Of a stretch of 22,256 nucleotides of DNA, positions 1-9,941 are shown in pieces. The notes beneath the pieces are model-generated. The model was not told the origin of the DNA. It did not search any database and saw nothing but the letters and a program-made list of their open reading frames with translations. This DNA comes from Gamarada debralockiae (taxonomy: Eukaryota > Ascomycota > Leotiomycetes > Helotiales > Hyphodiscaceae): contig NXFV01000349.1 in NCBI GenBank assembly GCA_002803225.1, positions 1-22,256 on the forward strand. The letters run 5' to 3'. How positions within the stretch are numbered: position 1 is the first letter of the stretch; every line of letters starts with the position of its first letter. The translations under genes and the position numbers were made by a program.

Positions 1-1060
1 CGCTGTCACAGCGATATGCGGAATGCGAGGATAAGCGCTTCCTGATTACAACTAGGTATCACACGTGATCTTAATAAGTGATAAATCAAGAACAAGAATT
101 AATGATATAAAATAAATATTATAACTCTTGTATAGGCTATAAAATATATTACGAGAAGGGCTAAAATTATATATATATAAGTATTACTTTAGTTGTCACG
201 AATCCAAATTCAGGACCTGGAAGACAGGTAGAATAGGTTCATTTACGACTATTCTAAACTAAGGAGAGAAGAAGAAGAAGCTACAGCCATCTGCGTACAA
301 GATATCTGGTTGCGCACAGACCATGTAAACAATAACAAACCAGCCAACTAATCACGTCACACAGAACCGTGACATTAGTTATAAAGGCCAAATATACCTA
401 GCAAATACGTAATTAGACCAGCTAAGCGAGAGTACTTATAATTATTAAGACCCCTTAACCTTAGAAACAAGACCACAAAATTTCCCCATTACAATATAAA
501 GTAAAGTAATACTTAAAATGCTGGTTAAAAGGGATTATATATTTAATAGACCTTTAGGTTTTTTTCTTTATTTTATTTTTTTTACTATTATTAATATCTA
601 TTATTATTATATTTTATTTGTTTTCTTTTAAGTACAACAGGATTTACTATAGAACTAGATTTACTTAGATAATGTGACAGTTTTGGCTGATGTCACTTGA
701 CTTGATGCGTAGCAACGCGTGCCGCGCTAGCATGCCCTTCAGATATATTAGGTCGTGTACTTATAGAACCTTTCTCTTCTCCTTACCTTAGTGTCTTTGT
801 AAATAGAGCACCTTCTGTGCAGAGTCTTCAATGCGTGAGACTCCATTGCGTAGAGCTGTCACAGATAAAAGTATACAAAAACCAGGCATATTAATAGATT
901 ATATATTTTATACTTAAATATATAAAATACCTACTCCTTACTTGACTTTTAATATTACATATATTATAATTATGCAATTAAACGAGTTTTTTTTAAGTTA
1001 CATATAATTTTTTTAATTATATTTTACATTAAGACAGTTTACTACTAGTTTAGGGGTCTA
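1..1060. other. AT-rich gene-free block
   Basis: No coding frame of useful length is present on either strand. The stretch is strongly AT-rich, especially 80-180 and 480-1040, with runs of alternating TA, ATT and poly-T. It contains a CACGTG at 62-67 and a short GAA run near 270. Such blocks in filamentous ascomycetes are usually old transposons degraded by repeat-induced point mutation, but no recognisable transposon protein survives here, so that origin is inferred from composition only. Confidence 0.6.
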
Positions 1061-1879
1061 TATAAGCCGGTTTAACCTCTCCTTCCCTATTGTGGGTTAG
1101 GTCAACCTATAGTGCAGTTATACGGGGTAGTTGGGGCCCCATAGTGACCTATGACGCGCCATAACATTGGAGATCTGCAGCACCTAGACCAATGTGCGAG
1201 TTTGCTGTTGACGGGCAATGTTCGACCCTCGGAGCTGGTTGTTTTATTGGAGAATCCGCACGACTTGTTTCCTCAGGTGAATCTTCTGTGGAGGAGAGAG
1301 CGTCGGGATGATTTGAAACGGCCAGCCTCTCAGGGGTAGGGAGGAGTGATGATTGGTGGTGTGTCAGTTGGAATCGTTCAGCCAGATTGAGAGAGTAATC
1401 GTGGATCGTTCACGAGGTTTGAGCTATTGAAGCTATACGACAGTTATCTAGTGGAGTTTTAACTCATTCCATACAGACAACACTTGAATCAAAAGCAGAA
1501 TGGCAATGAAAATGCGCAATTTTTATCCTATCCGAATAACTCCTTTCTTCGTCCAGTTCCAGCCCCGTTTATTTTTCCTGGCTCAGTTTTCCTGATTAAT
1601 CAATTCGCCTCTTATCTGCAGCGTGTGCAGATTGAAGCATCGGATATCAGTGAGAATTCTCAATGAGGTTCACGGGTGAGAGGACAGGCCTGATCCAGAA
1701 ACCCATGGTGGCAGGTTTGGTACAGTATCGGCAATGGAAACTAACTCTGACATCGTAGGTATCATGAAAAGCTTTGAAACCCGCTCCAAACATCGAAATA
1801 GGCAATCCACCACGCCTTTACGTTTCCCACCAATGCCACCGAACTTTTATCGTGGAAATAATCAAAGGGCATCTCCCAA
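1061..1879. other. Gene-free stretch downstream of the RBR ligase gene
   Basis: Base composition returns to normal after about 1070. Short frames exist on both strands. The minus strand is open for about 75 codons across roughly 1370-1150 but has no ATG and resembles nothing I recognise. The last part, next to 1880, should hold the 3' untranslated region of the minus-strand RBR gene. I cannot support a gene here. Confidence 0.4.
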
Positions 1880-3452
1880 TTATCTCTCCTCCCAAGCAGG
1901 CAGCAGCCGAACCTTTCTCTTCTTCGTCTCAGGTGACTCATTCTTGCCCTCCTCCTTAGCTCTCTCCCGCGCTGCCTTCATCCTAGCCTCTGCCGCCTCC
2001 AGAGCCTTGGGTCTCAACTCCGCTCTCACACGTTCATTTCGCGCATCTCTAGCTCTTAACAACGCGTCGCTCGCAGGTCCACCGAGTAAAGTCTCCGTCA
2101 TCTGTGCCTGTCCAGCAGCTTGCTGCGCTTTGGATTTCTGTAATTTTCGTGGATGGTAGGCGCAAGTAGGGGCGTGGGCTTCTTCGCCAATTCGCATGAT
2201 ATTATCCCAGGACGCAAGGCAAAGGAAGCACCAGGATTTTCCACAACGACACGTCAAATGGTCACATCCATCCTGCTTCGTAACACCCTGTTTACAGCTT
2301 GGACAGATCTTTGACTGGTCCTTTGCCAATAACTTTGCCGTAGCTTCAGCTTGTTCCAATCGCTCGATTTGTGTATCGCCGCAGTCGAACTCTTCACAGG
2401 TTTGGCCTTCGTGCCAGGGGAGTTTGTGGTGGACGCAGGTTGCGAACAAGCAGGCATCGCAGATCATTTTCGGGTCCATGGAGTCGGTGTGGATTTGGCC
2501 AGAGCCGCAGGAAGGACCGAGACACATTACTATGTCAGGGTTCGAGACGAGGATGAGATATTCGTAGCTAAGCAATGAGAATGTTAGTTCAACTTTTGAA
2601 ATGAATAGGGAGCGATGTAGTAACTTACCGGGCAAATGCCTTTGCAGAAGCATATTTCTTGATCTCATCAGCGGACATCTTTTCATCGCAGAAAGGACAA
2701 TTCAGGTAGGCCAAATCTCCACTCTTGACCGTCAACGTAATATGTTGTTCCAAGCAGTGAAAACAAGCTTTTCTATCATTATCGTGGTCGCAAGTTGACG
2801 TGATCTTTAATGGTGCGAGCAACTCTGCTGACTCTTTCTCCTCACAGCAAACACTGCACTCGTTTTCCACCGGTTCCGATTCTTTGTATCGAATCTGGGG
2901 TGGGTCAAAGTCGGCATCGAAGTCGCGATCTAAATCTCCTCCTTGAACTGGGTTATTGAGCTGGGCACCTTCGGGGAAAGAATCCATATCGTTTTGCTCA
3001 ATTAGCTCGTTGTGATCATTTGACTCTTCCGAGGAATTCTCATTAAGGTGGTCTTGTGCGTCCGCATCTTCCATCTCGGTGTCTCCATCCTCGAAATCTT
3101 CCGGGTTGTATTCAGGCCATCCTTCCTCATCGTCATCTTCAACCTCGCGCTCATCTCTAGGATAATATGCCTCCATAGCCTCTTCCATGGGTGCGGCAGC
3201 TGGGGTGGCAGGTCTCGGCTCAGGGAAATCATCAAGTTTGCCGCCATTCTGTAGCCAAGCCTCAATACCGTGTACTTCATCATCTCTGAGATCCTTCGAA
3301 AGATCAAATAAGCCGGTAAAAAGAGCCGCTCGGTTTCCTGGGTTTGAGGGAAGACGGCCGTACTGGCGCAAGATTTGTTGCATTTGACGATTGTCGTGTT
3401 GGCGGAAGGTGAGACTAAAAACCGTAAGGTGCTTGCCGTCGTTGGACGCCAT
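1880..3452 (-). CDS. RBR-type (RING1-IBR-RING2) E3 ubiquitin-protein ligase
   Basis: Two exons, 3452-2629 and 2567-1880, join across a 61 bp intron (GTAAGT donor, CTAAC branch-like site, TTAG acceptor) to give 503 residues. Residues 101-190 are very acidic and probably disordered. RING1 spans C199 to C255, with C199-x2-C202 and C252-x2-C255. The IBR lies around C290-C337. RING2 spans about C363-C391, with C363-x2-C366, then GCDHLTC. By homology with ARIH1/parkin-type ligases, C376 in that motif should be the catalytic cysteine that takes ubiquitin from the E2. The C-terminal tail (446-495) is charged, helical-looking and ends in a KKRK cluster. The ATG at 3452 begins MASNDGKHLTVF. An in-frame open stretch continues about 44 codons upstream but looks like a leader, so the upstream start is less likely. 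All zinc ligands are present, so it is probably functional. The ubiquitination target cannot be inferred. Confidence 0.9.
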
Positions 3453-4436
3453 GTTGAATTTCGTTTCTTTGGGGTAAAGGGTGTTGATAGTTGGGGGAGA
3501 ACAATCTTTGTTTTGAGAAAGAGCGGCTGTGAAAGTCGCGGGAAGCTTCTCCTGTTTCTGGTACCGTGATGTAACGCTGAGCAAAGGGTTCGCAAATGAT
3601 GTGGGGGATCAAAGACCTTTGAGAAATGTCGAAGGGTTTTGTAAGAGCAATATCTGAAAATCTCAAAAGTGAGAAAGGGCGGCTCTTAAGAGCGGTTTGA
3701 TGATTGCAAGCGAGCTATTGCAATCTGTGCTGCAAGGGCGACGTCGAAGTCTCGGCTATTCTGCGATGACGAGAATGGACTGGCTCTCTCTGAAAAAATA
3801 TCTATGAGTCACTGCCTGGAGGAATCGTTTAGTGAATTTCGTGGATGAGGCTCCGGGTGGGTAGGCGAATTCCGGAGAGTGAGATTGAATTCCTAGCGAA
3901 GTCAAACCACGCAAAGCTGTTGACAATCAAAAGTCCTGGTATATCCAAATGGAATGTATTTCAAACTTCTTTTGCCAGGGCAAGTTGAAATACCAGCAAA
4001 GAAAGGTGTTGCCTTTCCAGGTAAGAGGCGAGGCTGTTGCCTAGATGCCTAGATTCCGGACGTGCCCCTGGCCGCAAGGCTGAACGTGCAGATTTCTAGA
4101 AATTCACTTGATCGTAGGTTTCAAGATAGCTTAAGACGGAATGAGCTATAGAAATGTTTTTCGAGCTCAGAAATATTAACATACATTCCTTGTAGTAGGT
4201 GAACCAACTTTGAGGCGACATATAGCCTCCCGTTCAGCCTGGCTCGAACCTCTAAATCTCTCAAGGCCCTCAAAATAATACTGTAGAGATTTTAATTACA
4301 TTTAAGCGGGATATTTTTGATGATAGCGAGCTCCAGAATCCGTGAGAGGGTGTAGAATGACCACCCGTGCAGTCGACATTCTTATCACTTGTAAAATCAC
4401 GTGATCTCCCCGAGAAACCTGGATATGATTTAGATC
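3453..4436. other. 5' region of the RBR gene and intergenic DNA
   Basis: This holds the leader and promoter side of the minus-strand RBR gene, then non-coding sequence. I see no conserved frame. A CACGTG (E-box-like) palindrome occurs at 4399-4404. No convincing TATA box or transposon end was recognised. Confidence 0.4.
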
Positions 4437-4610
4437 GTTCAAATAGATTGAACGATTAAGCGATCCGGACGATTGGGTGCATGCTTATAGAATCTGCATT
4501 TTAAATTGTTTAAAAAGATTGAACGATTGAGCGTGGATAGGGAGGTGGAGGATATTGATAGAATCCTAGTTCTGAATCTGAATGGTTCAAACAGATTGAA
4601 CGACTGAGAG
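4437..4610. repeat. Diverged tandem repeat, about 71-77 bp unit, with a short hairpin in each copy
   Basis: A 26 bp core recurs at 4437-4462, 4508-4533 and 4585-4610, spaced 71 and 77 bp. Each core contains AGATTGAACGA. Copies 1 and 3 form a small inverted repeat, GTTCAA-5 nt-TTGAAC; copy 2 is GTTTAA-5 nt-TTGAAC, which breaks one pair. The inter-core segments also share ATAGAATC (near 4487 and 4558), so the repeat is the whole unit and not only the core. It ends just before the ATG of a short open frame at 4619. Confidence 0.75.
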
Positions 4611-4618
4611 TGAATAAT

Positions 4619-4819
4619 ATGGGCTTTACGGAGCACCGCGGGATCCCAACTATGGATCCTGTGGAAGATGCAGATCTCCTATTTAATCACTTAAAGAATT
4701 GGGACATCAATATTCTCTCCTCCAACTCTTACGTTACTCGAGATGATCAGGTGATATCAGCTTGCAGGGAGGCGAAGGAGTTGTGGCTTGACCCAGCACT
4801 TCGTCTCATTCGACCCTAA
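4619..4819 (+). CDS. Short hypothetical ORF next to the tandem repeat
   Basis: An ATG-initiated frame of 66 codons follows the tandem repeat directly and ends with TAA. Its product contains DPVEDADLLFNHLKNWD and is acidic to neutral, with no signal peptide, membrane segment or Cys pattern. I do not recognise it. It has ordinary codon use and no internal stop, but at this length an open frame can occur by chance. It could also be a scrap of a larger lost gene, because a decayed transcription factor gene follows about 125 bp downstream on the same strand. Confidence 0.25.
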   Translation: MGFTEHRGIPTMDPVEDADLLFNHLKNWDINILSSNSYVTRDDQVISACREAKELWLDPALRLIRP

Positions 4820-4944
4820 ATTATCTCGGATTCAGCCCAACTTTCAGCTCAAGAATCATTCCTAATTTTAACATGAAGAGGCCCACTATGCATCTTGCCA
4901 GGTCTTGGAATCTACTTCTGCAATAAATTTCGTGTCGCGAATCA

Positions 4945-6921
4945 ATGACCCTTTTCTCCGAAGCCATGCACCTCAGCAGACGCGCAAATCGACGGGCGAA
5001 ATCATGTACAGAATGTCGTCGCAGAAAACAAAAGGTAAGGGCTCGGTGCTGAAAAATTAAGCTAATAAAATATTAGCTGAAAGACTCTAGTGCATAGAAA
5101 GCAAACAGGGCCCTTTTGTTTGAATTGCTCGAGACGCTTTCCGCAAGTGGAGTATGTTGGGAGGCCGCCTTCTCTGGCTTATAGAACCGAGGCCTTGTAT
5201 GTCACTTCTCGGTCTGCGCTAAAGGTAACTTTAGTACACGTACCTAAGTCAATTGACTTCATATGGTAACATGGTCTAATATTAAATAGGGACTTGGTTG
5301 CGAAGTTACCAACAGAAATACTGCATCTCGGTAGCCTATACCATTTACCGGCCAGTCGAATTTTAATGCGATACAATAATTGAGGATCAAGAAGTCTCTA
5401 CTTTTGATAATGGCGAGTCCCAACGTATCCACACAGAACTAGATTCCCCTACCATTGATGGCCTAAAATCGTTTGGGGGACTTTTGACTGAAGTCAACTG
5501 TACAAACGTGATATCGGTAGCTACATCGCGACGCAATTCGGAACTTCTCCACTTCTGTAGGTTACCTCGCTGGCATTAAGAAATTTTGACCACTGATAAA
5601 GTTTGTCTCAGTCCATCAGACGATGGTGCCTTTCATATTTGCCCTTGCACCAGAAGGGCAAAACATACCACCTGCATTCCAAGATCAGATCTTGCCCCAG
5701 ATAATTCAGTCTCCTCTGATGCCCCACATAGCTATCTTCACTGCTTCCGCGTACTGTGCCCATATATCAGGGACCGAGAAGGTGACTCATACTCCAATCA
5801 TGGCTATGAAGGGAATGCTTTTACACCATGTCAATAATTTTCATGAGGAAGACTTTGACAGGATCCACGAGCAACTCATCCAATCTGTGCTTAATCTTAT
5901 TATTATGGAGGTAACAAATGCCGGTGTTTTGTTCTGAGAGACTGACTGACGGAAATAAAAGCGGTACTGTTATGATCTGATAAGTTTGTGAGCTCATATG
6001 AAAGGCCTTCAAGAGATGATCAGACAACGAGGCGGAATTTCAGCACTTCAAAGTCCTTTACTCAGACAACTCCTTATTCGGTAAGTCTTCCTTTGTCGCC
6101 TTTGCCTATCCTTGAATATCTTATAAGAATATGAAAGAGTGACAGCCTTGGTACTGATTATGAACTCGCATGCGGCTTTGAGCGCGATTTATACCTTCTG
6201 AAACAGGATGACTTATCCGACATTCTCATCTCCAACTCATACCCTGAATCCTACACCAGTCTCTTGGTCGGATTCTCTACATCATTTCAAGACATCCACA
6301 TAAAACTGGACTTGACCTTCGCCGCAGCAAGCATCCTCAACAATATGCGGTCCCTTACATTTTCATTCTAGCGCTCTCATCTACCGCCAACGATAATCAA
6401 GCGGCGCTCATTCGAAGCCGCGCATCCCAAATCCACACCAACTCAACTCCTCTCGCCAGTAACTACTCTCCGGTCTCCACATCTTCAGAGAAATATCTAC
6501 AGTCATCTACCTCACTGCGTTAGCATACACATCATGCATTTCCTCCGGCCTTCCTTTTAACGACGCCTAAACTTCTTCCGAGCGCTCCAAACTTTACAAA
6601 CACATTAGCCTTGTGTCCTTAAGAACATGGAAGAAGATCCCCGGGATATATCTATGGATTTTACTTGTCACATGTCCCGGAATTAGATTCCATGCACCGT
6701 TCTTGTTGAAAAGCCACGTTCGTGCGACGACTTTGTATATTTCCTTTACGGATTTCGGATTAGCGGTTGGGTGCTTGAAAGGATTTTGGAGTGTAATAAT
6801 GTGGATTAAAAGTTTGCTGAATAGGGGTGGGGAAGAGGACGTGGAGGAGCTCGTGGACGATTCAAGGGTCATAAGGGATGGATGTGGAGTTGGGGATTTG
6901 ATGCTAGGCGACGGAAGTTGA
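4945..6921 (+). pseudogene. Decayed Zn2Cys6 transcription factor gene (zinc cluster plus fungal-specific regulatory domain)
   Basis: The whole gene is traceable. Exon 1 (ATG 4945 or 4966 to 5034) encodes SCTECRRRKQK, the first half of a zinc cluster, and ends at GTAAGG. After a 56 bp intron (5035-5090), TGC begins the second half, but one base is missing right after it. FCLNCSRRFPQ follows in another frame with the sixth zinc Cys absent. The linker meets a TAA at 5578. A clean 100-codon stretch (5623-5923) reads LMPHIAIFTASAYCAHISG, typical of the middle region of these factors. An intron of about 69 bp (5924-5992) precedes HMKGLQEMIRQRGGI, the hallmark of the family. A third intron covers 6081-6145. 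After TAG at 6369 the match hops through at least four frames (ILALSSTANDNQAALIRS, then VIYLTALAYTSCISSG, then NFFRALQTLQTH, then IPGIYLWILLV) to 6921. No single reading gives a product, so it is non-functional. Exon ends in the middle are best guesses. Confidence 0.85.
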
Positions 6922-7059
6922 ATTCAACTGCACGAAGTGATGTTTGCTGGTTATGTCTCGTGGTTGGGATATGAAAAGACGAGATTTGGTCCTTAGTAGG
7001 TCCAAGATCGAGTCATATTCCCAAAGTTTTGATTGGTGCTACTAGTCGACGGTGGATAG

Positions 7060-7317
7060 AAGGATTTCCGAGACGAATCACGAACGGCGAAACGTGCTGA
7101 TGCTGAACGGGCTGTTGTACAGGGGAATCTCAAAGCCTTGAAAGCCGATGAAATTGCAAAGGATCTTCCTCGCGATTGGGCTATTCCACAGGTTGATGCT
7201 ATGATCATCACAACTCTTCAGAAGGTGGTGATCTTTGATGAGAGAAGAGCTGCATGCGAGGAGGAGTGCATCCAGCGACAAATATGCTTGGATTGCCCAG
7301 ATTTGGATGACTTCTAG
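7060..7317 (+). pseudogene. Coding-like open frame without a start, unknown family
   Basis: An uninterrupted frame of 85 codons runs from just after a TAG at 7057 to TAG at 7315. It looks like protein, with an Ala/Lys/Glu-rich helical first half and a Cys-containing end reading ECIQRQICLDCPDLDDF. It has no ATG before about codon 48. The preceding bases GTGGATAG followed by AAG would serve as an intron acceptor, so this may be the last exon of a gene, but I could not find a matching upstream exon in the right phase. I do not recognise the family. It lies about 140 bp beyond the transcription factor fossil and may be another remnant. Confidence 0.4.
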
Positions 7318-7924
7318 TATTACAAGCATATATATATTCCCCTGTAAGGAAGACCTGTTCTAGTTTGATTTCGAGGTGGATGCTAAGGATAAGGAACTCT
7401 GTGGCCTTGGGGCTGTGGCTACTAGTTTGATGGCTAGAAATGTTAAGAACTAAAAAAGCTTTATTTAATTAGATTTGTAATATATTTAAAGACCATAGAG
7501 ACACGGGCCTTGTACTAATAATGACCAAGGTTCAGTCCGTGACGGATGATGATACAGGGCTACTCTGCGAGCCAGCTACAAACGTCAGCCGCATTCTACC
7601 CCGCGATTTTAAGCCACAAAAGCCCTACCGCAAGAAAACAATGTTATAAACAGGCATAAAACAAGTAGTGCAAATTGCTCGAGTGTATGCCTGGCTGGCT
7701 GAGCAACTTGCTCACTCAAGTGGACACAGTTACTCGTGAATCCCTGGCATTGACAGGGCCACTCTCTCGGAGCTTCTATGAGTGGTATGTTAAGACAGGA
7801 GATAGACACCTGACAATCTGTGCCGCGCTACCGCAAACTATCGTGTGGGGTGCAACGTCCTAATTTGTGTTGGTATATAAAAGATACTATCTACCGCATA
7901 TCTCGTTTAGGGAACATAACTTTG
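7318..7924. other. Intergenic, no supported gene
   Basis: The first part is AT-rich around 7440-7490. A plus-strand frame at 7675-7863 and a minus-strand frame at 7809-7609 overlap each other, and neither resembles a known family. I see no repeat ends or regulatory motif that I would defend. Confidence 0.35.
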
Positions 7925-7929
7925 TTACA

Positions 7930-8510
7930 TTAAGCCTGCACCACAGTGCTGCCTTTCCCTTTTGTCCGCCCTAGCAGAATTGTGGCGCTGCCGCCAATCC
8001 AGCAATCCTCTTCAATGACGATAGGCTTGCATGGTTTAGCCCCATGTTTCCTGCTCGTATCTTCGGATCTGTAGACAACGAAACGATGTAAATGCTAACA
8101 TTAGGTCCAAGGATACAGCGATCTCTAATACTGACATCGCATGCATCGAGAATTGTGCAATTCCTGCTAATGGTCACATCCTGCCTAATATAAATGTTGT
8201 ACCCGTAATCGCAGTTGAACCGTGCTTCCACTACCACATCATAGTTAATGTAGGCAAATGGCGTTGTGGATAAAATCAGTGTGTATAATGGGCAGATACC
8301 CTTAGGCCGTAGTATATCCCAAAATAATCTTTTGCGCTCGTCTTGAGAGAAGCCGTGGCTGGGGTTGTTACCGTTGTTGTATCGCCAACATGCGGCACTG
8401 CGCCGTTCCGGTTGTTGAGCAGTCAAAGCAATTCTTTTTCCACCCGCGACGACGACTTGGGCATTACACCCAACCAAGGCGCAAATTCAATACAAAGGTA
8501 GGGGAAACGG
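7930..8510 (-). pseudogene. Decayed Mac/maltose O-acetyltransferase-like gene (left-handed beta-helix, hexapeptide repeats)
   Basis: Read right to left, the frame ending at 7971 gives AACWRYNNGN, then FNCDYGYNIYIRQDVTI and NCTILDACDVSIRDRC, then LGPNVSIYIVS. These are standard segments of fungal CoA-dependent sugar O-acetyltransferases of the NodL/LacA/Mac type. After GNMG (near 8035) this frame becomes meaningless. The next frame over resumes the family sequence as KPIVIEEDCWIGGSATILLG, so a one-base frameshift separates them. A further shift near 7945 turns the expected GAG segment into a premature TAA at 7930, removing the C-terminal coil. There is no good ATG: the open frame begins with TTG, and the Mac domain's N-terminus is blurred. 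In the intact family the enzyme would acetylate a sugar or similar acceptor in the cytosol. This copy should be inactive. Confidence 0.8.
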
Positions 8511-8638
8511 GTCATGATAGAGAATGGATGCGGAATCTTATTTAAGTTTCCTAGAATTAGCTTCTCTAGCATGTAGGAGCAAGGGATCACATAACCTGCA
8601 GTCAGTTGTAAGAAGAATTTAATTCTTGCTTTTTACTC

Positions 8639-9300
8639 TCAAAGCTTCACAAGTCGCAACATTACAACGGTCTTTCTGATCTCCCATTCCTCTTCCAAAA
8701 TTAGTCCTTTCTCGTGTCCCGTGGGAATCTCGCCTTCGACTTCTATAACAACATGACGGTCGACAGGCCTCCTTAACGCTTTTTCGATTGACTTCGCTTG
8801 AGTCTTGGATACGTTTTGCAAGCCAATGTTGTCGGCATCGGACGGAACGCGGTACTCCATCTTGACATCGTCGGTTGAATGTAGACCAGCCTTCTTCCGC
8901 AATTGCTGGACTCTGTTAATAATCTCGCGGGCTAAACCTTCATCTGCTAGTTCTGGGTACAGTTATGTATCCAAATGGTGAGTACATCATAATCTGTGTT
9001 TGTCTCTAAGTATTTGGACAAATTATCCTCTTCAAGACATCTTTTGACAATGAGATCACCCTCCTCTAACATGATACCGTCAACGAAGATAGACTTGTTC
9101 AGCACAAATTGGTGCACTTGTTCGCTGGCCAGGCCAGGCAGCGCCTTCTTCATCTTCTGTACCTCATTCTTGATTTTTTTTTGCCCAACACTGGCCATTC
9201 TGCGGTGGCACTATACTGGACGTTGTATTTGGCTTCGTCGGAAGAGAGAACACCTGATCTCACATGAGAATGTTCTCACAGCATTTTCCATTTCCGATTT
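8639..9300 (-). pseudogene. C-terminal fragment of a cytosolic isoleucyl-tRNA synthetase, frameshifted
   Basis: Three collinear blocks, in different frames, match the C-terminal extension of eukaryotic cytosolic IleRS. Block one (about 9280-9183) reads YNVQYSATAEWPVLGK. A run of nine A on the minus strand (9174-9182) then shifts frame into block two, IKNEVQKMKKALPGL, continuing to NTDYDVLTI. Near 8974 another shift, accompanied by an in-frame TAA at 8965-8963, leads to block three: PELADEGLAREIINRVQQ, then LRKKAGLHSTDDVKMEY, ending LRLVKL and a stop at 8639. Nothing of the catalytic Rossmann domain (HIGH, KMSKS) or the editing domain is found upstream. The order and spacing are those of the real gene, so this is a partial copy of its 3' end. 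An essential full-length gene must exist elsewhere. This piece cannot make a synthetase. Confidence 0.85.
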
Positions 9301-9941
9301 TGGACCTGAGCTACTGCTGCTTTAGCCTAAGCTAGGAGCGAGCAAGCTTAAGCCGAGAGTGCGCATTCCTGAGCACGCCCTGAGCACACGCTAAGTCAAC
9401 CTGGGCATGCATAAGGAGGCCTATTTTAGTATCCAAGGGGCTTGTTTTGGCTCCTTAAGGCTCGGGATACTTTCCTCGTCTTGTCTCTACGGGCGGGTCC
9501 TATTTTGGCCCCAACAGGGATTACATCTCCGTCTGCGAGGGCGATTTCATATAATACAAATTTCGGTTGTGTTCAATATACTTTTCTTTAGTTTAGATCT
9601 CTTAATATTATACCCTGCTCGCGTGCTCTTTTCCCTTTCTCCTAGTTGTTGTCCTGCCTATAGAAAGCAAAGGGCCAAGGTGCTCTGACGGTAGGTTTGG
9701 TCCACGCAGATTGAGGTACGAGAGAGACAATCTTATAGGCTGGATCGAAAAAGGGGAGATCGCCGGTTATAAGCGTACTGATGGTGACATTATGTAGCGG
9801 TAGTGCCGTACCAGGGAAAAGTTGCACCGATGATAACATGTATATCGGACGTCTTGAGCGGTTTATAAATTTTTATTTACGACCTATTCTCGGAAACTGC
9901 AAAGAGCCAAGCTCAAGAGATTTCTGCAATTCGATAAATCA
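9301..9941. other. Intergenic stretch between the IleRS fragment and the HET gene
   Basis: Around 9310-9330 the IleRS similarity stops beside a CCTA-AGC-TAGG inverted repeat. The middle part has no recognisable coding content. A minus-strand ATG frame of 65 codons (9839-9642) reads like protein, containing LITGDLPFFDPAYKIV, but I do not recognise it. It may be a scrap or chance. The part next to 9941 should include the 3' untranslated region of the HET gene. Confidence 0.35.

Noticed and set aside
1734..2567. Plus-strand open frames of 141 and 123 codons over 1734-2567
   Set aside because: They lie antisense to the second exon of the RBR ligase, whose zinc motifs prove the minus strand is coding.
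3002..3595. Minus-strand frame of 197 codons
   Set aside because: It overlaps exon 1 of the RBR gene in another phase and has the skewed composition of a shadow frame.
4215..4260. Minus-strand GGTTCGAGCC resembling a tRNA B box
   Set aside because: No A box at the right distance and no cloverleaf could be folded.
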